From the NCBI GenBank assembly GCA_023954475.1, contig JAMLHW010000013.1, positions 62,001 to 126,000 of the forward strand: DNA of 64,000 nucleotides, given 5' to 3'. This DNA comes from Anaerolineae bacterium (lineage in GTDB: Bacteria > Chloroflexota > Anaerolineae > Promineifilales > Promineifilaceae). This document shows, piece by piece, positions 44,101 to 51,909 of the stretch (positions are counted from its first letter, which is position 1; each line of letters starts with the position of its first letter). Position numbers and translations under genes: made by a program. A model generated the notes under the pieces. The model did not search any database, was not told the origin of the DNA, and was given only the letters and a program-made list of their open reading frames with translations.

Positions 44101-46638
44101 GATGGCGACAAAATTCTCAGTTCCCAGTGTGACAATATCGTTGATGCCATCGTTATCCAGATCGCCAAATACAGCGTCATAATTGTCCTTGCTGATCTGA
44201 TAGCTTTGCCCAAATTCACCAGACCCGTCATTGATGTATACAAAATTTGCGCCGACACCGCTCGTCACCAGGTCCGTATCGCCATCACCGTCAGCATCGC
44301 CGGCGGAAACGACGATCGATGCCGAGCCGGTGGAGCCAATTGGTCTGATTTCGGCAAAACCCGTGCGGCCATCGTTGATATAGACAGCGTCCTGCTCATC
44401 CAGATTGGCTTCAGCAATGTCAAGTAGGCCATCGCCGTTGAAATCGGCAACGGCAATATCTTCGGTCAGGCTGTTGACTCGGCCGAATGGTCGTGTTTCA
44501 TCAAAGCGCCCTTCGCCGTTGTTGAGCCGCACGAAGTTAAAGCCGTCATCACCAAAACCAACTACGCCGGCCACAATGTCGAGATCGCCGTCGGCGTCAA
44601 TATCAGCCAGTTTTACCGCGCCGACATCATTGCCGTATGGCCCGGCGATGTCGACAAAACTAAATGTTGCCGTACCACCGGTGCATGTCGTCTGGTTGCG
44701 CATCACGTAAACGCGACTCGTGAGTTCTTGATCGTTGTTGCGTATCACAACCAGATCGAGCTTCTGGTCGCCGTCGACATCGCCGACAGCCATGTCATCA
44801 ATGTTGTTGTCTGTTTGCTGCCATGCCTGGCTGAATGTACCGACCGTGCCTGAATTGCAACCGCCATTGGTAAAGATTTCCAATCCGGTTGATGCCGCAG
44901 CAACAATGTCGATATCGTTGTCTCCGTCCATGTCGCTGAGCGCAATAGCGCGTTCAAAAAAGTCGCTAGAGGTCAAGCTGGTCAGCGTCATTGTTGTCGA
45001 GAATGCATCAATGTCATCAACAACCGTGTCGAAATTATTCCAAACGAGCGCGATTTCGGCCGAATCGCCGGCTGCAATGTCGAGATCGCCATCCTGATCG
45101 AGATCCCCCAGTGCCAGGCCGTCATAGATTGAAATGTCATTCAGATTCATGGGTAGTGGACTGTACCGGCGCAGCGCAGGCGATGTGAAGAAAATCTCGC
45201 TTTGAGCACCGGAGAGCAGACCGATGCGACCGGCGACGACATCGAGTGTTCCGTTATCGTCGAGATCGCCGAGGGCCAGTGCCGTCGTGCTGCCAATACC
45301 GCTGCTGAATTTGACCGCTGCTGTGAATTTTTCGGCATCCTCCTGGTAGCGAAAGATCTCGTCTGGACTTGAAACGCCGAAACCACGTGCATTGCCGGCT
45401 AATATCTCCAATTCGCCGTCGCCCGTCAGATCACCGGTTGCCAGGCTGAATGTCTCTGTTTCGGCCGAACCAAAGGTTTCTGATATCAGGTTGAAACTAC
45501 CGTCAAAATTGATATAGACGGCATTTTCGCCGTTTTGCTCCGCAGCGATCAGGTCGAGCATCTCATCATCTTCATTATCTACATCGAGAACAGGCACAAT
45601 GTTAGCGGCCAGGAGCGCTGTTGTTTGCCCATTGACATTACCGAATGCTTCCTCAAGCCAGGTGAATGACGTCACGCCGCCGGTCTTGTCGATGGCGTCG
45701 GATAGATAGACGATATTGCTGTCTTCATAGTTGGCAACAGCGATGTCGAGGGCGTCGTCGCCGTCAAGTGGCGCAACGACGACAGCGCGTGTATCGTCGT
45801 CTTGGGCACCGAAGCGAATGGTTTCGGCTATTTGGCCTGTACCGTCGTTGAGATAGATGACGTTGCTGCCGTCAATGGTGTCGGAATCGGCACCCGTGAC
45901 AACGGCTTCTAGCTGGGCGCTGTTGCCGGTGACGATGTCAAAGTCGCCATCGCCGTCGATGTCGCCGATAGCGATGCTGACGGTATTGCTAATTGTGTCA
46001 TTTAAGATAGTTGAACGGGGAAATCGGCCGAAACCGTCATTCAGGTAAAGGCGACTGGGACTGCCCATATTGGCCGTGATGATGTCGAGATCGCCGTCGT
46101 CATCCATGTCTGCCAACGCCAGTCCCAATGTAATATCCTGGAAAATAGCGCAATCAATCGCGTCTTCGCAAGCGTCTCCGAAAAATTCCTGATAGGCTTC
46201 AGAACCAAATGGAATGCGTTCCTCAAATGTGCCTGTGAGACCGCCTTGTCGCCCTCCGTCGTTGAGGAAGATGTAATTTTGTCCGCCCAAACTATCGCTT
46301 TCTGTGACACCGACAATCCCACCGCCGGTAACAATGTCGAGATCGCCGTCGCCATCGAGGTCGCCGATAGCGACTGCCGAGACATTGGTTTTGCGTTCGC
46401 CTAATTTGGCGACATTATCGTAAGCAATCGTCGCTGTCCCGGACATGACCGTTGGTTGTGTTTGTGCGGTCATTGATACGTTGGTTTCGGCCGAATTCAC
46501 TTCACGTGCGGCTTCGGCCGAAAATTGCTGTCCGGTAAGTAGCAAGATCGCTACAAATGCCACACTGATACCAATAGTGAACAGACCAATAACAGCACGC
46601 CACAATACAGTATTACTAATACGCTTATTTATGATCAT
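41197..46638 (-). CDS. Giant FG-GAP repeat protein with embedded HExxH metallopeptidase-like site
   Basis: This 1,813-residue protein starts at ATG 46638 with AGGAG 7 bases upstream. A signal peptide (residues about 10-35) precedes some fourteen FG-GAP/VCBS repeats up to about residue 900. Each carries a calcium loop such as GDLDGDGDLDIVTGG. An Ig-like segment follows. Around residue 1,235 lies WWRSLAHEFAHYLLFLPDSY, an HExxH site in a peptidase-like context. A tandem 8-residue repeat (PNDRVIAG, about six copies) lies at about 1,545-1,593. No C-terminal anchor is obvious. It is likely secreted, binds calcium, and may cleave or bind surface polymers. Activity is not proven. Many octamers lie inside. 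Confidence 0.85.
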   Translation of the reverse strand: MIINKRISNTVLWRAVIGLFTIGISVAFVAILLLTGQQFSAEAAREVNSAETNVSMTAQTQPTVMSGTATIAYDNVAKLGERKTNVSAVAIGDLDGDGDLDIVTGGGIVGVTESDSLGGQNYIFLNDGGRQGGLTGTFEERIPFGSEAYQEFFGDACEDAIDCAIFQDITLGLALADMDDDGDLDIITANMGSPSRLYLNDGFGRFPRSTILNDTISNTVSIAIGDIDGDGDFDIVTGNSAQLEAVVTGADSDTIDGSNVIYLNDGTGQIAETIRFGAQDDDTRAVVVAPLDGDDALDIAVANYEDSNIVYLSDAIDKTGGVTSFTWLEEAFGNVNGQTTALLAANIVPVLDVDNEDDEMLDLIAAEQNGENAVYINFDGSFNLISETFGSAETETFSLATGDLTGDGELEILAGNARGFGVSSPDEIFRYQEDAEKFTAAVKFSSGIGSTTALALGDLDDNGTLDVVAGRIGLLSGAQSEIFFTSPALRRYSPLPMNLNDISIYDGLALGDLDQDGDLDIAAGDSAEIALVWNNFDTVVDDIDAFSTTMTLTSLTSSDFFERAIALSDMDGDNDIDIVAAASTGLEIFTNGGCNSGTVGTFSQAWQQTDNNIDDMAVGDVDGDQKLDLVVIRNNDQELTSRVYVMRNQTTCTGGTATFSFVDIAGPYGNDVGAVKLADIDADGDLDIVAGVVGFGDDGFNFVRLNNGEGRFDETRPFGRVNSLTEDIAVADFNGDGLLDIAEANLDEQDAVYINDGRTGFAEIRPIGSTGSASIVVSAGDADGDGDTDLVTSGVGANFVYINDGSGEFGQSYQISKDNYDAVFGDLDNDGINDIVTLGTENFVAINPGRMGWFANNMPDIVAYRPNTDRADLTSMAPILSSQFISVPYTLWDPEDDHIDRVVASYSLDGGDNWQPAVAANGTAMTDLLPGNHTFVWDVYGSNVFGRSDHVVLRLQAFPSNRPTTDGVPVTTQWPYAPAVTFPFRLQGRQVRVTNADGSAPTGALLYRLNDVGGARADVWPNQLNPMQADSRGVIPGRGVLNSATDQLVALWPVPTTTVGITFTDNYSLFYSSAAPSEEGIAFASLDSGPETVLTVTAQNPLLLFNVDVSLEWDARNDRTFMLELQDAFVRASELLFDVTNGQVALGDVTIYHDREKWDSADVVILANNSLRPSAVIGGIVEQGKSVDEVVLSAGGTATRTITGAYQNGQILMGPIWDPFGESTADIGDAWWRSLAHEFAHYLLFLPDSYLGFENDLITSINCLDSFMTNTYDPAYSEFLTEAQWQGDCANSLASATTGRADWQTIISERFYPMLYDRGGRAFKGPGTLPLNVTQVRVAENNTEATTLPAKTFDVRNQLGNLQRVPTAQVYLIQTHGTEDVTDDTVMLLGNPLGGGDRVRVRGAAVGDRVCLFDANRINAYNGCLDNLSAFDAALRVRETGAYALEDGGYVRVNGWQPEIIFAPVATDTIRLTITQDTQGQPLHVQVYPAYLPSNVATVAPTATLNSTSTVFSAEITLPTPSENLFVRLKSGQNESITQFYSRALWGPNDRVIAGPNDRVIAGPNDRVIAGPNDRVIAGPNDRVIAGANDRLTGGVTAEGQATVYNTDGIFENTGIRSLQVVDTIPSDAGRVPLWMTPVGQLYRLALDADQTISATRMISFRYLQRDVPKGYEHALSIYHLAEGTQAWKQLSTTRDATSNVVIAELEPTDGYYAVMAVVELPPLQQGWNLLTYPIAGSRPVTEALAALSGKYAHVLTLRNDATTGELLLPPEPSALATATDWQTPKELSFGRIVWIYITEDGTIPYFAIPSTP
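41860..42002 (-). repeat. 24-bp minisatellite, about six units
   Basis: Tandem near-identical 24-base units encode repeated PNDRVIAG in the large FG-GAP protein. The first and last units are diverged (WGPNDRVI at one end, GANDRLTG at the other). Unit-to-unit differences are mostly at third codon positions, so the peptide is conserved while the DNA drifts. The array is in frame and a change in copy number would not break the gene. Confidence 0.92.
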
Positions 46639-46867
46639 CTGGATGCTCCTAACTACAGGAAAGATAGAAAAGGCCGTCACACTGCTTATCTTGACACGGT
46701 TTGGACATCAGGTCAATGCCACAAGCCCCAATCAATTGATCAGGGCTTGTGAACGGAGGGAGAAGAAGCGTTAGATGAGCGTGCCAGCGCACAGACATGA
46801 TTGCAATGGGAATATCCCTGCACGGTCTGTTTTACAACTGAATACTACCCATGACTGTGACTGCCGG

Positions 46868-47191
46868 CTAAACGGCAAGCACACTTTTGTAAATGCGCAA
46901 AAACTGAGCGGCAACCGGCATCATGTGTGTGATGTAGTCTGGTTTAGCGCTTTCAGAGACGGCACGCCCTAATTGCCCGACATACGCAATAGCCAATGTT
47001 CTGGCGGACGGGATACCGTTTTTGAACAAATCAGCATGATCGAGCAGAAATTTTTCGTCAAAGAGGGATTGTCCGTAACTGGGATTGACGCGTACAAAAA
47101 CAGCAGCGGCGCGGCTGAGAATGGTTGTTGTGCCTGTAGAGGCGAAGTTGTTTTCGAACAAGGTCGTGCGAATTGTGGTTAAAGCGGTCAT
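46868..47191 (-). CDS. Small protein of unknown function
   Basis: This 107-residue protein is preceded by GGAG 6 bases before ATG 47191, which supports it as a real gene. It has no membrane span or signal. The middle part (PSYGQSLFDEKFLLDHADLF and SARTLAIAYVGQLGRAV) looks amphipathic and helical. I do not recognise the family. It is followed, after about 230 bases, by the FG-GAP protein on the same strand. An 8-bp inverted repeat at 46721-46750 lies between them but has no T-run. Confidence 0.6.
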   Translation of the reverse strand: MTALTTIRTTLFENNFASTGTTTILSRAAAVFVRVNPSYGQSLFDEKFLLDHADLFKNGIPSARTLAIAYVGQLGRAVSESAKPDYITHMMPVAAQFLRIYKSVLAV

Positions 47192-47342
47192 GGTAATCTC
47201 CGTTTGCGTTTAGTCTGTTGTTGTTCTGTCTTGAAAGTAACAATAACAGGCAAGCGTATCGAAAACGTACCGGCACGAAATTGCGTTCATGGATGCTGTC
47301 AGCGCGTAGCATGATGGGGTGCTATCGGCCGAATGACACGCG

Positions 47343-47372
47343 TTGACCCCGCACAACCGTTGCAGCTATAAT
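47343..47372 (+). promoter_or_regulatory. Strong sigma-70-type promoter of a leaderless transcript
   Basis: TTGACC (47343-47348) and a perfect TATAAT (47367-47372) are 18 bases apart. The -10 box ends 8 bases before ATG 47381 and 11 before ATG 47384, so the message would start at or within a few bases of the start codon. No Shine-Dalgarno sequence is present. Confidence 0.7.
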
Positions 47373-47380
47373 GCCGCTCC

Positions 47381-48697
47381 ATGATGTCTTTCTATAAAGT
47401 TGGCTCAACGAAAATTCTGCCGGCAATCCTGGTTCTGTTCCTGCTGCTTAGTGTGGCGTGCGCAACGGATGCGCCGCCGGAGATGCCACCTGACTCGGGC
47501 AATGCGGAGGCGATAGTCGCAGCGACGACTGAGGCGCCTCCTCGTGTTGATGAGTTGCCCGCTACGACGATGACGCTCTTTCTGACGCCGACTGTCATCA
47601 CAACTGTCGTTTCGGCCGAAACCGTCATACCGGCGACACAAGCCCCATTCGCACTCTGTGCAGGCGGCGAATTGGCAGCAGAAACCCCATTTCCAACCGA
47701 ACTCACTGCCCAAATCGACCCGATCATTGACCAATTGCAAGCGCGTTCGCCGCAAGCCGGCGTTTCAGTAGCCATCCAGTGCGGGTCAGGTCCGCTTTTT
47801 GTACGCGCTTATGGTGATGCTTCCATGGAAGCTGGTGTGCCGGCACAACCGGACACGGTCTATTCGCTGGCTTCTTTGACCAAGCAGTACACTGCGGCTG
47901 CTGTCCTGCAGCTCGTCGAGCAGGGATTGATCGACCTGGATGCGCCTATCAGTCGCTATCTGCCCGACTGGCAGCAGGCCGGTGTTAGCGTGCGGCAATT
48001 GCTCAATCACACGGGCGGCGTGTTCAGTTACACGCGGTTGTACGGGCCGAATGTGGATTTATCGGCCGAAACCACCCCGGACACCCTCATCGACCTATTT
48101 GCCGACGCGCCGCTTGACTTTCCACCGGGCACGCAATTCAGCTACAGCGATTCCGGCTACGTTTTGCTCGGCAAATTGATCGAAACCGTCAGTGGTCAAT
48201 CCTATCCTGACTACATGCGCCAGTATGTCCTCGACCCCGCCGGATTGAACGACACCGTTTACTGTGTGCCGACCCCGGCAGGTATCGCGCAGCCGTATGA
48301 ACTGCGCAGCAACGTCCTGCAACCGGTCGCGTTGATCAATTTCAGCCATGCGTACAGCGCAGGTGGGTTGTGCGGCACAGCGGCCGATGTGGTGCGCTGG
48401 CAAAAAGCACTGCACTCAGGCGTCGTTATTGCCCCGGTTTCACTGCAGGCGATGACAACGTCCGGTGTGTTGGCAGACGGTTCACCAACCGGCTACGGCT
48501 TTGGCTTGTTCATTGAGAATGATAACGGACGCCGCTTGCTGGGCCACAATGGCGTTGCACCGGGATTTTCTGCCTGGAGCAGCTATTATCCCGATGATGA
48601 TCTCTCCGTCGTTCTGCTCGCGAATACGGTTCCGGGCGCGTTTTTGCTTCAGGATGCGGCTACGGCGATTGCTCAAGCGCTTTTCACCATTCGCTAA
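47381..48697 (+). CDS. Beta-lactamase-family serine hydrolase lipoprotein
   Basis: This 438-residue protein (437 if ATG 47384 is used) has a lipobox at the end of the leader (LLSVAC) and a Thr/Pro-rich linker. The catalytic domain has the Ser-x-x-Lys motif SLTK at 165-168 and YSDSGYVLLGKLIE at 255-268 in place of Tyr-x-Asn. GRRLLGHNGVAPGFSAW supplies the third (His-x-Gly-like) box. This is the class C beta-lactamase/D-alanyl-D-alanine-carboxypeptidase/EstB fold. Tyr-Ser-Asp is more usual in esterases and peptidases than in true beta-lactamases, so antibiotic resistance is unlikely. It acts outside the membrane; its substrate is unknown. Confidence 0.88.
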   Translation: MMSFYKVGSTKILPAILVLFLLLSVACATDAPPEMPPDSGNAEAIVAATTEAPPRVDELPATTMTLFLTPTVITTVVSAETVIPATQAPFALCAGGELAAETPFPTELTAQIDPIIDQLQARSPQAGVSVAIQCGSGPLFVRAYGDASMEAGVPAQPDTVYSLASLTKQYTAAAVLQLVEQGLIDLDAPISRYLPDWQQAGVSVRQLLNHTGGVFSYTRLYGPNVDLSAETTPDTLIDLFADAPLDFPPGTQFSYSDSGYVLLGKLIETVSGQSYPDYMRQYVLDPAGLNDTVYCVPTPAGIAQPYELRSNVLQPVALINFSHAYSAGGLCGTAADVVRWQKALHSGVVIAPVSLQAMTTSGVLADGSPTGYGFGLFIENDNGRRLLGHNGVAPGFSAWSSYYPDDDLSVVLLANTVPGAFLLQDAATAIAQALFTIR

Positions 48698-48864
48698 GCT
48701 TCTTTTCCCTTCCGATTGTGTCGGATTCGAGGGCAGTTCGGCCGAATTCCGACGCGAATCAACACCCATCAGCCTCTGTTGTTGCGCGAAAATCTACATT
48801 TTTTGTGTTAATTGCGCATCTAATCCCGTTACCAGAAACAAATTTCGGCCGAAAATCGTCTCAT
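48698..48864. other. Intergenic stretch with two octamers
   Basis: Part of the 310-base gap between the serine hydrolase and the GT2 gene. No reading frame with coding character is seen on either strand. Two TCGGCCGA copies lie at about 48739 and 48846, showing that the octamer is not tied to coding sequence. A terminator and a promoter candidate occupy the rest of the gap. Confidence 0.6.
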
Positions 48865-48888
48865 AAACGGGCGTGAGCGCCGTTTTTG
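48865..48888 (+). terminator. Weak intrinsic terminator candidate
   Basis: AAACGG (48865-48870) pairs with CCGTTT (48880-48885), followed by TTG. The stem is only 6 bp, so efficiency would be modest. It could end the serine hydrolase transcript. Confidence 0.3.
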
Positions 48889-48917
48889 TTGAATCGCTGC
48901 ACGATCTGTGTTACCAT
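48889..48917 (+). promoter_or_regulatory. Candidate promoter of the second glycan cluster
   Basis: TTGAAT (48889-48894) and TACCAT (48912-48917) are exactly 17 bases apart. Transcription would begin near 48924, giving a leader of about 84 bases before ATG 49008. Confidence 0.55.
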
Positions 48918-49007
48918 GTCATTGACTCGAAAATTCGTGTAGCGAAAGTGTGTGCTGCCTATTCAGCCATATTTTTGAGCTTGGTGAACCTGGTTTGGAG
49001 CGTATTT

Positions 49008-49829
49008 ATGTCACTGGAATGGCCCGAACGCGTCCTGGTCTTTATCCCGGCATACAACGAAGAGCACAGCATTCGGCGTGTCATTCTCGAAGTGCGCGAT
49101 TCTGTGCCCCATGCAGATATTCTGGTTGTCGATGACGGTTCGGCCGATAATACCGCCGCCGTTGCCCGTGCCGCCGGCGTGATGGTTGTTCGCCATCCAA
49201 TCAATCTGTGTATTGGTGGCACGATGCAGACCGGCATGAAATTCGCCCTGCGCAACGATTACAATCTGGTTTTGCGGCTCGACGGCGACGGACAACACGA
49301 TTCGGCCGAATTGCCTGCCCTATACGCTGCCATGGTTGCGCAGCAGGCCGACGCTGTTTTTGGTTCCCGTTTCCTTGCTCAAGAAATCAAAATGCGTATT
49401 CCGCTCAGTCGGCGCATCGGCATCTCGACCTTCGCCGGACTTGTTTCGCTGATCACGCGCCAAAGGGCAACCGACACGACCTCCGGTTTTTGCTGCCTCA
49501 ATCGCCGTGCCGTCACAGCACTGGCTCGCTATTTGCCGCAAGATTATCCCGAGGTGGAAGGCCGCATCATTTTGTTCAAAGCCGGACTCAAAACGGTAGA
49601 AGTTCCAGCCAATATGCGTGCGCGGATGGCCGGCGTCAGTTCTATCGACAATTGGCGCTCAGTGTATTACGCACTGAAGGTCTCGGTTGCCGTCGTCATT
49701 TCGGCATTAAAGGACATTCCCGTTTTGCCGCAGGAGTTGGCTCATGATTCCCTTAGCACAGCGCATCGTCGCCATCCTCTTCAGCCTGTCGCTGTTGTGG
49801 GTGACGGTGCACCTGATCCGGAAGCATAA
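49008..49829 (+). CDS. Glycosyltransferase family 2 (dolichol-phosphate-mannose-synthase-like)
   Basis: This 273-residue protein starts at ATG 49008, with GGAG 8 bases upstream. An in-frame extension to 48873 covers the promoter and is unlikely. It contains VLVFIPAYNEEHSIRRVI, ILVVDDGSADNTAAVARAAG (first Asp motif), LVLRLDGDGQHDSAELPAL (D-x-D), and a TSGFCCLNRRAV segment. This is the soluble GT2 type that loads a polyprenyl phosphate with a sugar. Pairing with DUF2304 is common for such enzymes. The last 29 codons overlap the DUF2304 gene by 86 bases. Confidence 0.88.
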   Translation: MSLEWPERVLVFIPAYNEEHSIRRVILEVRDSVPHADILVVDDGSADNTAAVARAAGVMVVRHPINLCIGGTMQTGMKFALRNDYNLVLRLDGDGQHDSAELPALYAAMVAQQADAVFGSRFLAQEIKMRIPLSRRIGISTFAGLVSLITRQRATDTTSGFCCLNRRAVTALARYLPQDYPEVEGRIILFKAGLKTVEVPANMRARMAGVSSIDNWRSVYYALKVSVAVVISALKDIPVLPQELAHDSLSTAHRRHPLQPVAVVGDGAPDPEA

Positions 49830-50154
49830 ACTCCGCGAAGAGTATGCGCTGCTGTGGCTGGCAGCGAGCGTTTCGATTTTTTTGTTTTCGGTATTTGGCG
49901 GGCTGGTCAACCGGATCGCTGCGTTTTTCTCGGTAAGCTATTCACCGACGCTGATCCTCGTGGCCGGCTTGTTGTTTGCACTGGTGCTGCTGCTGTCGCA
50001 AAGTGTCGTGCTGTCCAAACAGGCAGACAGCAATCGCGATTTGGTGCAAACGGTGGCGCTGCTGGAATTTCGGCTGCGTGAATTGGAAGAAACGGTGCAT
50101 GCCGCTGATGGTGATCGCGATGTTTCGGCCGAAATCACAACAACGGAGAAATAA
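49744..50154 (+). CDS. DUF2304 small membrane protein
   Basis: This 136-residue protein has three membrane spans at about 5-22, 34-55 and 68-90. REEYALLWLAASVSIFLFSV and ILVAGLLFALVLLLSQSVVL are typical of DUF2304. A C-terminal coiled-coil-like helix follows (LVQTVALLEFRLRELEETVH). DUF2304 proteins regularly accompany GT2 polyprenyl-phosphate glycosyltransferases and may anchor them to the membrane. The large overlap with the GT2 gene supports coupled synthesis. Confidence 0.85.
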   Translation: MIPLAQRIVAILFSLSLLWVTVHLIRKHKLREEYALLWLAASVSIFLFSVFGGLVNRIAAFFSVSYSPTLILVAGLLFALVLLLSQSVVLSKQADSNRDLVQTVALLEFRLRELEETVHAADGDRDVSAEITTTEK

Positions 50155-50210
50155 CACGAACCTGGCTTCTCAGCGCGTGTACGTTGAAGCTGATTTAAGG
50201 ATAAGAACGA

Positions 50211-51890
50211 ATGAGTGACAAACCCGGAAAAGTACTCGTCATCGGTCTCGACGGTGCAACTTTCGACTTAATCAAACCGTGGGTAGCGCAAGGACATTTG
50301 CCTACAATCGGCCGAATCATGGCTGAAGGCGCACACGGCGAACTGGGCAGCACCGTGCCACCCATGACCGCACCCGCCTGGTCCTCCTTCGCTACCGGCG
50401 TCAATCCCGGCAAACACCGCCTCTACGATTGGGTTGCCCGCGAACCGGGCAGCTACGAATTCACCCCCGTCACCGCCCTCGATGGTACAGCACCGACCCT
50501 GTATCAACTCCTCGGCGACCTCGACCGGCGTGTCTGCGCCTTCAACATACCGATGACCTATCCGCCGGTTCCTGTGAACGGTGTCATGATTTCCGGCATG
50601 CCTACGCCCAGCACCGATGTCGAATTCACCTATCCGCGTACGCTCTATCAGGACATTCTCGATAACGTCGGCGACTACATTTTGTACCCCGATCCGGGTC
50701 AAGCATACTCCGACGCAGGCATCGACGCCTTTCTCGAACGGCTTTATCGCTGCACCGATTTGCGCGTGCAGACGCTCAACTATCTGCGCAGCCGCGAAGC
50801 GTGGGATTTTGCCATGTTGGTCTTCAACGGCACCGACACCATCAGCCACGCTTTGTGGAAATTCATGGATGCCGGCCATCCGCTGCACGATCCGGCCAAG
50901 GCGGAAAAATACGGCAACGCCATCCGCGATTACTATCAATACGTCGATGGCTACCTGGCACAGATCGTCGCCGATCTCGACGATGACACGACGTTGATCA
51001 TCATGTCTGACCACGGTTTTGGACCGTTCCACAAGTTCATACACGTCAACAACTGGCTGATTGAAAACGGATTCATGGCAATCAACCGCAGTCTCAAGTC
51101 ACGCCTGAAGAAAGCGTCGTTTTCGCTCGGTTTTTCACCGATGAATATTTACAACATCATGATGCGCTTCGGCATGGGCAAGGCCAAGAAAGAAGTGGTG
51201 CGTGGCAAAGGGCAAAATCTACTCAAGACGCTGTTTTTGTCGTTTGACGACATTGACTGGAGCCATACCCAGGCCTATTCTCTGGGCAATGTCGGCCAAA
51301 TCTGCCTCAATGTCATCGGCCGAGAGCCACATGGTTGCGTCCAGCCCGGTGCGGAATATGAGCAAGTGCGGGAACAGATCATGGCGCACCTGGCCCAACT
51401 GCGCGACCCTGAGACAGGCGAACTGGTCGTCGAACGCATCTACAAACGTGAAGAGATTTACAGTGGGCCGCAACTCGAATTGGCGCCCGACATCGTTTTT
51501 ATCCCGACTCGCCTCGAATATTTCGGCTTTGGCGAATACGAATTTGGCAGCCACAAAATCATCGAGCCGATGAAGCGCGGTATTTCCGGCACGCATCGCA
51601 TGAACGGCGTTTTCATGGCGTATGGCAACCACATCACGCCGGGTGTCGCCGTCGATGGAGCAACATTGGTCGATTTAGCGCCGACTATCCTGCATTTGAT
51701 GAGCGCACCGGTTCCAGAACAAATGGATGGGCGCATTTTGGACGAAGTGATTGCGGTCGATTACACACCGCAGATACCAGATCAGCACGTTTACGAAATG
51801 GCTTACGCCAATGGCGACGTCCCCGGCCTGAGCGAAGCCGAAAAACAGATTGTCGCTGACCGTCTGCGCGGCCTCGGCTACGTTGGGTAA
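50211..51890 (+). CDS. Alkaline-phosphatase-superfamily phosphodiesterase-like protein
   Basis: This 559-residue protein begins KVLVIGLDGATFDLIKPWVA with the first metal Asp, then TVPPMTAPAWSSFATGVNPG with the nucleophilic Thr/Ser region. It continues with LIIMSDHGFGPFHKFIHVNN carrying an Asp-His metal pair. This is the type I phosphodiesterase/nucleotide pyrophosphatase branch of the alkaline phosphatase superfamily. AAGGA lies 9 bases before ATG 50211. No signal peptide is visible, so it is probably cytoplasmic. The substrate could be a nucleotide sugar or phospholipid-linked intermediate, which is an inference from the cluster. Confidence 0.88.
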   Translation: MSDKPGKVLVIGLDGATFDLIKPWVAQGHLPTIGRIMAEGAHGELGSTVPPMTAPAWSSFATGVNPGKHRLYDWVAREPGSYEFTPVTALDGTAPTLYQLLGDLDRRVCAFNIPMTYPPVPVNGVMISGMPTPSTDVEFTYPRTLYQDILDNVGDYILYPDPGQAYSDAGIDAFLERLYRCTDLRVQTLNYLRSREAWDFAMLVFNGTDTISHALWKFMDAGHPLHDPAKAEKYGNAIRDYYQYVDGYLAQIVADLDDDTTLIIMSDHGFGPFHKFIHVNNWLIENGFMAINRSLKSRLKKASFSLGFSPMNIYNIMMRFGMGKAKKEVVRGKGQNLLKTLFLSFDDIDWSHTQAYSLGNVGQICLNVIGREPHGCVQPGAEYEQVREQIMAHLAQLRDPETGELVVERIYKREEIYSGPQLELAPDIVFIPTRLEYFGFGEYEFGSHKIIEPMKRGISGTHRMNGVFMAYGNHITPGVAVDGATLVDLAPTILHLMSAPVPEQMDGRILDEVIAVDYTPQIPDQHVYEMAYANGDVPGLSEAEKQIVADRLRGLGYVG

Positions 51891-51909
51891 GGTGGAAGAG
51901 TATACAAGG

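Noticed and set aside
46721-46750. Inverted repeat ACAAGCCC/GGGCTTGT as a terminator
   Set aside because: No T-run follows on either strand, so it is not called as an intrinsic terminator; a protein-binding role is possible but unsupported.
47381-48697. Antibiotic-resistance beta-lactamase
   Set aside because: The Tyr-x-Asn box reads Tyr-Ser-Asp and the protein is a lipoprotein with a long linker, so a general serine hydrolase is a safer call.
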